A DNA stretch of 14,106 nucleotides from an uncultured Christensenellaceae bacterium (GTDB lineage Bacteria; Bacillota_A; Clostridia; Christensenellales; UBA3700), in the NCBI GenBank assembly GCA_944381335.1, contig CALWKT010000103.1:1-14106 (forward strand), in the 5' to 3' direction. The notes below the pieces were generated by a model. That model saw only the letters and a program-made list of their open reading frames with translations, did no database searches and was not told where the DNA came from. Shown in pieces: positions 7,230 to 14,106 of the stretch (its first letter is position 1; each line of letters begins with the position of its first letter). The translations under genes and the position numbers were made by a program.

Positions 7230-8674
7230 TGTCTCAGGAGAAAAAACAGGCGATATTACGAAATACGGCGATTTTGTGCATATTGTTCGTCGTTACCGCC
7301 GTCACGGTGATATTCGGAATGATGCTCACGCTCAAACGTGTCAACGTGTTCGGCGAGTACGTAATGATATGCGCGCTTACGGTCGCTGTATTTCTTCTTT
7401 TCGCGGTATTTTACGTATATCTGAATTACAGTTCCAATTCAAAGGCGCTTGAGAGCATGAGCAACGCCAAGCTTCTCGCGGTGGCGTATACCGGCATCGT
7501 GATCGGCATACTTCTTTCTTGCGCGACGGGGTCTTACCTCAGCTGGTACGCGCTTCCGCTGGCGTTCGTTTCGCTGATCGTAGGCATCCTGATCCGCGTA
7601 AGGGTGGGGATCATGGCGACCATCATTGCAGGTATGGCGGTGACTATCATATCTCCGGCGGCTGAATTTACCGACGACGCCTCCATGGTCATGCCCGTCG
7701 TTCTCGGAGTGTTCGTAGCGATGCTTTCCGGGTTCGTCATGGCGTTCCTGATCAGGAAGAGATATTCGCGTTTCAAACTGACATGGGGAGCGCTGATCGT
7801 TTCCATTGCCATGATGCCTTTCAGTGCGCTGATGACCTTGCTTTATACCACTGATGTGAAAGAATTGCTTCTGAACGCGATTTTCACGGCAATGGGAAAT
7901 ATGCTTGCGGTAGCGGTCATAACGGCGAGTCTGCCGCTTTACGAGCGCGTTTTCAACGTCTGGACGGACTTCAGACTTCAGGAGCTTATCACTCTCAGGC
8001 AGCCTCTGCTCAAGAAACTCAACGAGGACGCGCCCGGTACGTTCAGTCACTCGATGGCTGTCGCGAACCTTGCGGAAAGTTGTGCGGTCGCGATCGGGAT
8101 AAATCCGTATATGGCGCGTGCTTGCGGCTATTTTCACGACATCGGGAAGAGCAAGAATCCGCAGTTTTTCATTGAGAATCAGAAAGACGGTTACAATCCT
8201 CACGACGAGCTTATCCCGGAGGTCAGCGTCAGCATGATAACGCGTCATACCACTGCCGGCACTGAAATGCTGAGAGCCGCGCGTATGCCTGAAGAGATAT
8301 GCAAAGCCGCGCTCGAACATCACGGAGACAGCCCCGTCAGTTACTTCTATATGAAGGTGAAGAACATCACCGAAGGCGAAGTCGACAACAAGGAATTCTG
8401 CTATGAAGGACCTTGTCCCACGACGAAGTACAGCGCGATCATTATGATCTGCGATATATGCGAAGCAATGTTCAGAGCAAAGCCTCCCGAGGATATGCAG
8501 GCGCTCGAAAAGGCTGTGGACGGAGTGATCAAATCGCGTCTTACCGAAGGGCAGCTTGACGACTGCGGGCTTACGATGAAGGATCTGAATCTGATAAAAC
8601 AGACTATCTGCCGCGCGATACCGGCGTCCATGCATAAGCGTATAGATTACGACAAAGCCAAGGAGAGAAGATAA
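7229..8674 (+). CDS. pgpH: Membrane HD phosphohydrolase, PgpH type, without extracellular domain
   Basis: A 481-residue member of the 7TM-HD (PgpH/YqfF) family, known as cyclic-di-AMP phosphodiesterases. Hydrophobic segments lie at about 14-34, 44-67, 82-99, 107-122, 127-142, 152-174 and 184-206, with another at about 214-234. A cytoplasmic HD domain follows. Metal-site residues appear intact: His274 in TFSHSMAVAN, His303-Asp304 in YFHDIGK, His340 in ITRH, His364-His365 in EHHGDS, and Asp409 in MICDICEAM. Full-length relatives are about 700 residues with a roughly 250-residue extracellular domain after the first helix; here only about ten residues (LKRVNVFGE) separate helices 1 and 2. AGAGGAG (7214-7220) lies 8 bases before the ATG. 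It overlaps phoH and ybeY by one base each (TAATG). Confidence 0.9.
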   Translation: MSQEKKQAILRNTAILCILFVVTAVTVIFGMMLTLKRVNVFGEYVMICALTVAVFLLFAVFYVYLNYSSNSKALESMSNAKLLAVAYTGIVIGILLSCATGSYLSWYALPLAFVSLIVGILIRVRVGIMATIIAGMAVTIISPAAEFTDDASMVMPVVLGVFVAMLSGFVMAFLIRKRYSRFKLTWGALIVSIAMMPFSALMTLLYTTDVKELLLNAIFTAMGNMLAVAVITASLPLYERVFNVWTDFRLQELITLRQPLLKKLNEDAPGTFSHSMAVANLAESCAVAIGINPYMARACGYFHDIGKSKNPQFFIENQKDGYNPHDELIPEVSVSMITRHTTAGTEMLRAARMPEEICKAALEHHGDSPVSYFYMKVKNITEGEVDNKEFCYEGPCPTTKYSAIIMICDICEAMFRAKPPEDMQALEKAVDGVIKSRLTEGQLDDCGLTMKDLNLIKQTICRAIPASMHKRIDYDKAKERR

Positions 8675-9156
8675 TGATTTCCGTATACGACGAAGAAAAG
8701 TTGCTTGAAGGGGAGACAGATCCCGACGTTCTCGACGAGATATGGTGCGAGCTGCTCAGAACTCTCGGTCTGAACGACGAGTTCGAAGCTGAGATCACCG
8801 TTGTCGACAAAGAGGAGATCAGGGCGCTCAACCGTGAGAACAGAGGAGTTGACGCGGTGACGGACGTTCTCAGTTTTCCCGCGATGAACGTGACTCTGCC
8901 TTTTGACGGAGCGCTACATGCCGAGAACAAGGATCCCGGGACGGGCAACTATATTCTCGGAGACATCGCGCTTTGCGCGGAAAGAGCCGTCGAGCAGGCG
9001 GCGGAGTTCGGACATTCTGTAAAACGCGAAGTGTGCTACCTGGTGCTTCACGGTCTGTGTCATCTGTTCGGCTTCGATCACGAAACCGAAGAGGACAAGA
9101 AGAAGATGAGAAAGGTCGAAGAAGACGTTCTTACCGGGCTCGGGATCACGAGATAA
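8674..9156 (+). CDS. ybeY: Endoribonuclease / rRNA maturation factor YbeY
   Basis: A 160-residue zinc-dependent protein of the UPF0054 family, needed for 16S rRNA 3' end maturation and late ribosome quality control. The diagnostic zinc motif is present as HGLCHLFGFDH (126-136), with His126, His130 and His136. The upstream family segment LNRENRGVDAVTDVLSFP (52-69) is also clear, as is GDIALCAERA. The start overlaps the pgpH stop by one base and has AAGGAG (8660-8665) 8 bases ahead. In Bacillus dgkA follows; here cdd comes directly after a 16-base gap. YbeY and Era interact or cooperate in ribosome assembly in other bacteria, fitting the shared transcript. Confidence 0.95.
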   Translation: MISVYDEEKLLEGETDPDVLDEIWCELLRTLGLNDEFEAEITVVDKEEIRALNRENRGVDAVTDVLSFPAMNVTLPFDGALHAENKDPGTGNYILGDIALCAERAVEQAAEFGHSVKREVCYLVLHGLCHLFGFDHETEEDKKKMRKVEEDVLTGLGITR

Positions 9157-9172
9157 TTGACGGAGCGGCGTT

Positions 9173-9559
9173 ATGACTGACGAAAAGACGACAGAAACGT
9201 TGATCGGGAGAGCGAAACGCGCGGCTGAGAAAGCGTACTGCCCGTATTCCGGGTACGCTGTCGGCGCGGCGGTGCTCGCCTCAGACGGCAACATCTACGA
9301 CGGCTGCAACGTCGAGAACGCTTCTTATTCGCTGACTTTGTGCGCAGAGAGAGTCGCGCTTGTCAAGGCGGTGTCTCAGGGGGCGGACAGTTTCAGCGCG
9401 CTTTGCGTGTATTCCGCGGGCGGCAGAATGCCGTATCCATGCGGTGCGTGCAGGCAGTTTATGGCAGAATTTTCACAGGAATCAGACGTGATAGTGACGG
9501 ACGGGAAAGAGGTGATAACGACAACGTTGTCAGCGCTTCTTCCGTGTTCGTTTAAATAA
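9173..9559 (+). CDS. cdd: Cytidine deaminase
   Basis: A 128-residue homotetramer-type cytidine deaminase, converting cytidine and deoxycytidine to uridine and deoxyuridine in pyrimidine salvage. Substrate-binding NVENASYS (46-53) is followed by the catalytic CAE at 57-59 (Cys57 zinc ligand, Glu59 proton shuttle) and PCGACRQ at 89-95 (zinc ligands Cys90 and Cys93). The N-terminal PYSGYAVGAAVL is typical. GGAG (9162-9165) lies 7 bases before the ATG. The 12 bases around this site are identical to those before yqfC. It sits between ybeY and era as in many Firmicutes. Confidence 0.95.
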   Translation: MTDEKTTETLIGRAKRAAEKAYCPYSGYAVGAAVLASDGNIYDGCNVENASYSLTLCAERVALVKAVSQGADSFSALCVYSAGGRMPYPCGACRQFMAEFSQESDVIVTDGKEVITTTLSALLPCSFK

Positions 9560-9582
9560 AGAAAAAGACGATAAACGACACG

Positions 9583-9634
9583 GGCGCGTGAAAAACGCGC
9601 CTTAAAAAGAAAAATACAGCCGCGGAAAAGCGGC
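9583..9634 (+). other. Two consecutive hairpins between cdd and era
   Basis: The first hairpin pairs GGCGCGT (9583-9589) with ACGCGCC (9595-9601) around GAAAA. The second pairs GCCGC (9619-9623) with GCGGC (9630-9634) around GGAAAA. Neither is followed by a T-run, so I do not call a terminator. They may be RNA processing or stability elements. The second ends directly before the era ribosome site AGAGGT (9635-9640). Confidence 0.5.
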
Positions 9635-9644
9635 AGAGGTAAAA

Positions 9645-10547
9645 ATGAAATCAGGGTTCGTAACGATCGCGGGAAAGCCAAATTCCGGCAAATCCACTCT
9701 GACCAACGCGCTCGTCGGAGAAAAGGTCAGCATAGTTTCCAGAAAGCCGCAGACCACGCGCAACAGGGTCATAGGCATTGTCAACGGAGAAAAGAACGGA
9801 GAAAAATACCAGGCTGTACTGGTGGACACTCCGGGCGTGCACAAGCCGCGCAATATGCTTTCGGAGTTCATGATGAAGAGCGTCGACGTAGCGCTTGAAG
9901 GCGTGGACGCGGTGATATATATGATCGCCTGCGACAAGAAGCAGGACGAACACGACGACGCCTATATCAAGCGTTTCGCAAAGAGCAATACACCGTTCAT
10001 CCTTGTCGTCAACAAGTGCGACGAAGTGGAAGAAAAGGCGATCGTCGAACGCATAGAAAGGTATAAGGACGTCGAAGGGATCCAGGCGATAATCCCGATA
10101 TCCGCGCTCAGAGGGAAAAACGTCGATATGCTTGAAAGCGAGATCGTGAAGTATCTCCCCGAAGGCGAGCCGTTTTATTCTGAGGACATGTACACGGACA
10201 GAAGTCTCAGGTTCCTGTGCACGGAGATAGTCAGAGAAAAGGCGCTGAGACTTCTCGGGGACGAAGTGCCGTACGGCATAGGCGTTTCCGTCAATAAGTT
10301 CGAGGAACGCGAGGACGGAGTGGTCGAGATAGACTGCGACGTGATCTGTGAAAAGCAGGCGCACAAGGCGATCGTGATAGGCAAGGGCGGCGAGATGATA
10401 AAGAAGATCTCCACGTCCGCGCGCATAGACATGGAAAAGCTTCTGGACGCAAAAGTTTTCCTGACCCTTTACGTCCGCGTAAAGCCTGACTGGAGAGACA
10501 ACAGATCGGTTATGGGCGAATTGGGTTACGACAAAAAGAATTTATAA
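9645..10547 (+). CDS. era: GTPase Era
   Basis: A 300-residue essential GTPase that binds the 3' end of 16S rRNA and assists small-subunit assembly. The GTPase motifs are complete: G1 GKPNSGKS (10-17), switch region TTRNR (37-41), G3 DTPG (61-64), G4 NKCD (123-126) and G5 SAL (153-155). The C-terminal KH RNA-binding domain has IGKGGEMIKKI (245-255) and ends in the typical VRVKPDWRDN (278-286). Length is normal. A spacing of 85 bases from cdd is longer than others in the group and holds two hairpins. Downstream come yqzL and recO, the standard Firmicutes order. Confidence 0.98.
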   Translation: MKSGFVTIAGKPNSGKSTLTNALVGEKVSIVSRKPQTTRNRVIGIVNGEKNGEKYQAVLVDTPGVHKPRNMLSEFMMKSVDVALEGVDAVIYMIACDKKQDEHDDAYIKRFAKSNTPFILVVNKCDEVEEKAIVERIERYKDVEGIQAIIPISALRGKNVDMLESEIVKYLPEGEPFYSEDMYTDRSLRFLCTEIVREKALRLLGDEVPYGIGVSVNKFEEREDGVVEIDCDVICEKQAHKAIVIGKGGEMIKKISTSARIDMEKLLDAKVFLTLYVRVKPDWRDNRSVMGELGYDKKNL

Positions 10548-10565
10548 AAAATTCAGCGCAGAGAG

Positions 10566-10571
10566 TATAAT
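10566..10571 (+). promoter_or_regulatory. Isolated TATAAT box upstream of yqzL
   Basis: A perfect TATAAT lies 38 bases before the yqzL ATG in the era-yqzL gap. No good -35 box is seen 16-18 bases upstream; only AT-rich sequence is there. It may be a weak promoter for yqzL-recO or chance. Confidence 0.25.
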
Positions 10572-10609
10572 ATCCGTTTCGTTACACATACCAGTTTCGG
10601 AAGGTGAAT

Positions 10610-10711
10610 ATGCAGGATTTAAGATCGACCTTGAAAAGACTTTTCGAAACGACGGGAGAGGTGAGGTATTATCTGATGCTGAAAGCTCTCTGCGGAAAAG
10701 AAGAAAAATAA
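10610..10711 (+). CDS. yqzL: YqzL-family small protein
   Basis: A 33-codon reading frame from ATG 10610 to TAA 10711, with AAGGTG (10601-10606) three bases before the start. The product begins MQDLRSTLKRLFETTGEVRY and continues YLMLKALCGKEEK. The pattern of a leading acidic residue, then LF, TG and YYL-LKAL matches YqzL proteins, which are usually about 45 residues and lie between era and recO. That exact position here is strong support. The charged C-terminal tail seen in Bacillus YqzL is shortened. Function is unknown in the family. Confidence 0.78.
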   Translation: MQDLRSTLKRLFETTGEVRYYLMLKALCGKEEK

Positions 10712-10776
10712 CCGGCGAAGTTTGCGTTATTTCGCTTTATGCGATCGGGACGGGATAAGCCGGACGAGGTGCGACC

Positions 10777-11313
10777 TTGGATGTTGTGAGTCTGGACGGT
10801 CTTTGTATCAGAACAACCGATTACAGAGACAATGACAAACTTATCACCTTATATTGTGCGGAGAAGGGTAAGATAACCGCGACGGCGAAAGGCGTAAAAA
10901 GCGCCAGAGCCAAGCTGAAATTCTGCGCTTCTCCTTTTTGCTTCGGAAAATACCAGCTTGCCGCAAAAAACGGCAGATACACCGTCGCGGGATGCGACGT
11001 CTACGACGGATTTTTCTCGCTGACCGCAGATATTGAAAAGTACTACTGCGGCGGATGCGTGCTTGAAGTGCTTGACAAGACGACGGCTGAAGGCGACTTC
11101 ATAGGCGCGTTGTTCACTGCGGCGCTGAGGGCGCTCAGAGATCTTTGTTACGGCGACGGAGAAGGGAAGGAGATTCTTGCGGAATTTCTCTCTGCGGCGG
11201 TAAGCGCGCTCGGCTTCGGCGAAAAGAAGATGACGCTTGCCGATTTTTACAGATATTTTTGTTCGTCTTTGGGAGTGAAACTCAATTCGTTATACGAACT
11301 TCTCAGGATCTGA
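10777..11313 (+). CDS. recO: DNA repair protein RecO, short form without zinc finger
   Basis: A 178-residue RecO, the RecFOR mediator that loads RecA on single-stranded DNA coated with SSB. Residues 1-80 are the N-terminal OB fold (LDGLCIRTTDYRDNDKLITL, then GKITATAKGVK). Helical residues 85-148 include YYCGGCVLEVLD and FLSAAVSALGFG. Most RecO proteins are about 240-260 residues and at this point carry a four-cysteine zinc segment. It is missing here, yet the C-terminal family motif is kept (FYRYFCSSLGVKLNS, 157-171), so the loss is internal rather than a truncation. The TTG start has GAGGT (10766-10770) 6 bases ahead and fits the conserved N-terminus. It follows yqzL by 65 bases. Confidence 0.88.
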   Translation: MDVVSLDGLCIRTTDYRDNDKLITLYCAEKGKITATAKGVKSARAKLKFCASPFCFGKYQLAAKNGRYTVAGCDVYDGFFSLTADIEKYYCGGCVLEVLDKTTAEGDFIGALFTAALRALRDLCYGDGEGKEILAEFLSAAVSALGFGEKKMTLADFYRYFCSSLGVKLNSLYELLRI

Positions 11314-11330
11314 ACGGAAAGCGCGCCGGA

Positions 11331-11402
11331 GCGGGCAGTTTCAGTGCTTTGCCGCCCTTTTTACGCATATACGCGCAAAATCGTGCGTATAATATATTTT
11401 TT
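11331..11402 (+). terminator. One or two terminators ending the Era operon
   Basis: The better candidate pairs ATACGCGC (11369-11376) with GTGCGTAT (11383-11390), 8 bp with one G-U, a 6-base loop, and six T at 11397-11402 after a short AT spacer. Just upstream, an imperfect stem GGGC/GCCC (11333-11336, 11354-11357) runs straight into TTTTT (11358-11362). Together they probably end recO transcription before the ppdK promoter. Confidence 0.65.
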
Positions 11403-11413
11403 AGGTTTTTCAC

Positions 11414-11466
11414 TTGAAAAAATTTCCTCTATATTGTATCATATTGTTGTAGTTTACAACAGGAGG
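11414..11466 (+). promoter_or_regulatory. ppdK promoter, palindrome and ribosome site
   Basis: A -35 box TTGAAA (11414-11419) and -10 box TATCAT (11437-11442) are 17 bases apart. The predicted start, near 11449, lies inside the palindrome GTTGTA-gtt-TACAAC (11446-11460). A perfect AGGAGG (11461-11466) sits 6 bases before the ATG. The palindrome's position over the start site suggests a repressor operator rather than an RNA hairpin; this is inference. Confidence 0.65.
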
Positions 11467-11472
11467 TTTGAT

Positions 11473-14106
11473 ATGACAAAATATGTCTATTTGTTCAAAG
11501 AAGCCGACGGCGACAATAAGGCGTTGTTCGGCGGAAAAGGTGCGAACCTGGCAAAGATGACGAGTTGGGGCATGCCCGTTCCGGAAGGCTTCACCATCAC
11601 CACCGAGGCTTGCACCAAATATTACGACGACGGCGAAAAGATCTCTCAGGATATCATCGACCAGATCTTCGACGCGCTCGCAAAAGTTGAGAAAGAAGCC
11701 GGCAAGAAGTTCGGTGACGAAGAAAACCCCTTCCTCGTATCCGTCCGTTCGGGCGCGAGAGCTTCGATGCCCGGTATGATGGACACCATCCTCAACCTGG
11801 GTCTCAACGACGTTTCCGTCAAGGGACTTGCGAGAAAGACCGGCAACCCGCGTTTCGCTTACGACTGCTACCGCAGATTCATACAGATGTTCTCAGACGT
11901 CGTTATGGGTTCTCCGAAGAGTTCTTTTGAAAAGATCATAGACGAGCTCAAGCACGAGAAGGGCGTCACTCAGGATACAGAGCTGACCGCTGAAGATCTG
12001 CAGGAACTCATCGCTAAATTCAAGAGATTCTACAAAGAAGACCAGGGAGACGATTTCCCGCAGGATCCGAAGGTCCAGCTCATCGAAGCGGTCAAAGCCG
12101 TTTTCCGCAGCTGGAACAATCCGCGCGCTATCGTTTACCGTCGTATGAACGATATCCCCGGCAGCTGGGGAACCGCAGTCAACGTCCAGTCGATGGTTTT
12201 CGGCAATATGGGCGACACTTCCGGTACCGGCGTTGCGTTCACCCGTGACCCGTCCACCGGCGAAAAGAGACTGTACGGCGAATATCTTATGAACGCTCAG
12301 GGCGAAGACGTCGTTGCAGGCATCCGCACCCCGATGAAGATAGACCAGCTCAAGGAGACCAACAGAGAAGTTTACGACCAGTTCGTGAAGATCGCCAACC
12401 GTCTCGAGCAGGAAAACAAAGATATGCAGGATATGGAGTTTACCATTGAACAGGGCAAACTCTATATGCTCCAGACCAGAAACGGCAAGAGAACCGCGAG
12501 AGCGGCGATCAAGATCGCATGCGACCTTGTTGACGAAGGCATGATCACCAAGCAGGAAGCGCTCCTCAAGATCGAGCCCAAGCAGCTTGACGCGCTTCTG
12601 CACCCGACTTTCGATCCCGCGACTCTGAAGAAGGTGAAAGAGATCTCCAGCGGTCTTCCGGCTTCCCCCGGCGCGGCTTGCGGCAAGATCTCGTTCAGCG
12701 CAGAAGAAGCTGTCGAGAGAGCGAAAAACGGCGAAAAGGTCGTCCTCGTAAGACTTGAAACCTCCCCTGAAGACATTGAAGGTATGTATGCGGCTGAAGG
12801 CGTTCTGACCGCAAGAGGCGGCATGACCTCCCACGCGGCAGTCGTCGCAAGAGGCATGGGCGCGTGCTGCGTCGCAGGTTGCCCCGACCTCAAGATAGAC
12901 GAAGAAAACAAGATCCTTTACATTTGCGGCAAGAAGTTCACGACAGAGGATTACCTGTCTCTGGACGGCTCCACCGGCAAGATTTACGCTGAAAAGCTGC
13001 CGACTCAGCAGGCAAGCGTTACCGGCGACTTTGCAAAGATCATGGATTGGGCAGACCTCAACCGCGCGTTGCAGGTGCGCACCAACGCAGATACTCCGCA
13101 CGACGCGGAAGTAGCGGTCGGATTCGGCGCGGAAGGCATCGGCCTCTGCCGTACCGAGCACATGTTCTTCGCTGAAGACAGAATCCCCGCAGTCAGAGAG
13201 ATGATCGTCTCCAAGACCGAAACCGAAAGAAGAAGAGCGCTTGACAAACTCCTGCCCATGCAGAGAGGCGACTTCGAGGGTCTCTACAAGGCTTTGAAGG
13301 GCAGACCGGTCACCATACGTTTCCTGGATCCGCCGCTCCACGAGTTCGTTCCTCATAAGGACGAGGAGATTGCAGATCTCGCTAAGACGATGGGTCTCAC
13401 GTTTGAAGAACTCAAGCAGACAGTCGAAGGCTTGCACGAGTTCAACCCGATGATGGGACACAGAGGCTGCCGTCTCAGCGTTACCTATCCCGAGATCGCA
13501 GAGATGCAGACCAGAGCGGTCATCGAAGCGGCGATCAACGTCAGCAAGAGCGAAGGCTTCAGCGTTGTTCCCGAGATCATGATCCCGCTCGTAGGCGACG
13601 TCAAGGAACTCAAGTACGTCAAGGACGTAGTTGTAGCTACGGCTGAAAAGGTCCTCAAAGAGAACAACACCGCGATGGAATACCATATCGGCACGATGAT
13701 CGAGATCCCGAGAGCGGCGCTTACCGCAGACGAGATCGCGAAGGAAGCGGAATTCTTCTCCTTCGGTACCAACGACCTGACTCAGATGACCTACGGCTTC
13801 TCGCGTGACGACGCAGGCAAGTTCCTGAACGAGTATTACGCAAAGAAGATATTCGAGTCCGATCCGTTTGCCAAGTTGGATCAGATCGGCGTCGGCAGAC
13901 TCATGCAGATCGCGAGAGCAGGCGGCAAGAAGACTAGACCCGACATCAAACTGGGTATCTGCGGCGAACACGGCGGCGATCCGTCGACGATCGAGTTCTG
14001 CCACAACATAGGTCTCACCTACGTGTCCTGCTCGCCCTTCCGCGTTCCGATCGCAAGACTTGCGGCAGCTCAGGCTAACATCCTGAACCCGAGAGTCAAG
14101 AAGACC
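11473..14106 (+). CDS. ppdK: Pyruvate, phosphate dikinase (cut by window edge)
   Basis: 878 codons are visible with no stop; clostridial PPDK is about 875-880 residues, so at most a few residues should be missing. The enzyme interconverts pyruvate, ATP and phosphate with PEP, AMP and pyrophosphate, and in anaerobes often works glycolytically. The ATP-grasp domain has GGKGANL (20-26) and Arg92 in VRSGARASMPGMMDT. The swivelling phosphohistidine domain has GGMTSHAAVVARG with catalytic His454 and, two residues before, Thr452, the residue phosphorylated by PPDK regulatory proteins. The C-terminal TIM barrel has GTNDLTQMTYG, ICGEHGGDPS with active-site Cys830, and CSPFRVPIARLAAAQ. It has its own promoter and a strong AGGAGG. 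No regulatory-protein gene is in the window. Confidence 0.97.
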   Translation, partial: MTKYVYLFKEADGDNKALFGGKGANLAKMTSWGMPVPEGFTITTEACTKYYDDGEKISQDIIDQIFDALAKVEKEAGKKFGDEENPFLVSVRSGARASMPGMMDTILNLGLNDVSVKGLARKTGNPRFAYDCYRRFIQMFSDVVMGSPKSSFEKIIDELKHEKGVTQDTELTAEDLQELIAKFKRFYKEDQGDDFPQDPKVQLIEAVKAVFRSWNNPRAIVYRRMNDIPGSWGTAVNVQSMVFGNMGDTSGTGVAFTRDPSTGEKRLYGEYLMNAQGEDVVAGIRTPMKIDQLKETNREVYDQFVKIANRLEQENKDMQDMEFTIEQGKLYMLQTRNGKRTARAAIKIACDLVDEGMITKQEALLKIEPKQLDALLHPTFDPATLKKVKEISSGLPASPGAACGKISFSAEEAVERAKNGEKVVLVRLETSPEDIEGMYAAEGVLTARGGMTSHAAVVARGMGACCVAGCPDLKIDEENKILYICGKKFTTEDYLSLDGSTGKIYAEKLPTQQASVTGDFAKIMDWADLNRALQVRTNADTPHDAEVAVGFGAEGIGLCRTEHMFFAEDRIPAVREMIVSKTETERRRALDKLLPMQRGDFEGLYKALKGRPVTIRFLDPPLHEFVPHKDEEIADLAKTMGLTFEELKQTVEGLHEFNPMMGHRGCRLSVTYPEIAEMQTRAVIEAAINVSKSEGFSVVPEIMIPLVGDVKELKYVKDVVVATAEKVLKENNTAMEYHIGTMIEIPRAALTADEIAKEAEFFSFGTNDLTQMTYGFSRDDAGKFLNEYYAKKIFESDPFAKLDQIGVGRLMQIARAGGKKTRPDIKLGICGEHGGDPSTIEFCHNIGLTYVSCSPFRVPIARLAAAQANILNPRVKKT

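Noticed and set aside
7439..8635. 398-codon open frame on the minus strand
   Set aside because: It is antisense to pgpH with its intact HD motifs; the product is rich in Arg and His and shows no recognisable domain.
10712..10776. Possible riboswitch or terminator between yqzL and recO
   Set aside because: Only weak short pairings (such as GCGAA/TTCGC with a long loop) are present, with no T-run or known aptamer features.
11145..11417. Plus-strand frame that could be a frameshifted RecO C-terminus
   Set aside because: It lacks a CxxC cluster or RecO similarity, while the main recO frame itself ends with the expected C-terminal motif.
11893..14004. 703-codon open frame on the minus strand
   Set aside because: It is fully antisense to ppdK, whose catalytic motifs are unambiguous. 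The antisense product is a low-similarity, Arg/His/Asp-rich sequence typical of GC-biased codon shadows.

Overview
The window is a dense, entirely plus-strand stretch of chromosome from a spore-forming member of the Firmicutes, most likely a Clostridia-class (gut-type) organism. Three things point this way: two sporulation genes (yqfC, yqfD); the conserved gene order yqfC-yqfD-phoH-pgpH-ybeY-cdd-era-yqzL-recO, known from Bacillus and Clostridia; and a pyruvate phosphate dikinase gene downstream. The DNA is moderately GC-rich with many G/C third positions, so long antisense open frames are common. I regard them all as shadows. No rRNA, tRNA, CRISPR, insertion sequence or phage gene was seen.

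Region 1 (1-4795) begins with the terminator of an unseen upstream gene and a near-consensus SigA promoter. It then holds a lone membrane EIIC-type PTS transporter, oligoendopeptidase F, and the replicative helicase DnaB with an acidic C-terminal extension. The three genes are tightly spaced and look like one transcript. It ends at a perfect 9-bp GAAA-loop terminator.

Region 2 (4794-11402) is the Era locus. yqfC and yqfD overlap and may be transcribed from a SigE-like promoter during sporulation. A second, vegetative-type promoter appears to sit in an AT-rich patch inside the 3' end of yqfD. From there phoH, the HD phosphodiesterase gene (pgpH), ybeY, cdd, era, a 33-codon yqzL and recO follow with overlaps or short gaps. 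Together these serve rRNA processing and ribosome maturation (YbeY, Era, perhaps PhoH), cyclic-di-AMP turnover (PgpH), pyrimidine salvage (Cdd) and recombinational repair (RecO).

Region 3 (11331-14106) has one or two terminators and then a new promoter with a palindrome at the expected transcription start. It ends with ppdK, which runs off the right edge only a few codons, if any, before its stop.

No wholly new multi-gene system is evident. What stands out is that several proteins of the Era locus are reduced versions of their families. PgpH lacks the extracellular sensor domain, RecO lacks the zinc-finger segment while keeping its C-terminal motif, and YqzL is very short. dgkA is absent between ybeY and cdd, and glyQS and a PPDK regulatory protein are absent between recO and ppdK. 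Two translation starts (phoH, yqfD) and several promoters also have unusual architecture. No stretch over 300 bases lacks a gene. The longest gaps are about 160 bases before ppdK and about 100 bases before yqfC.
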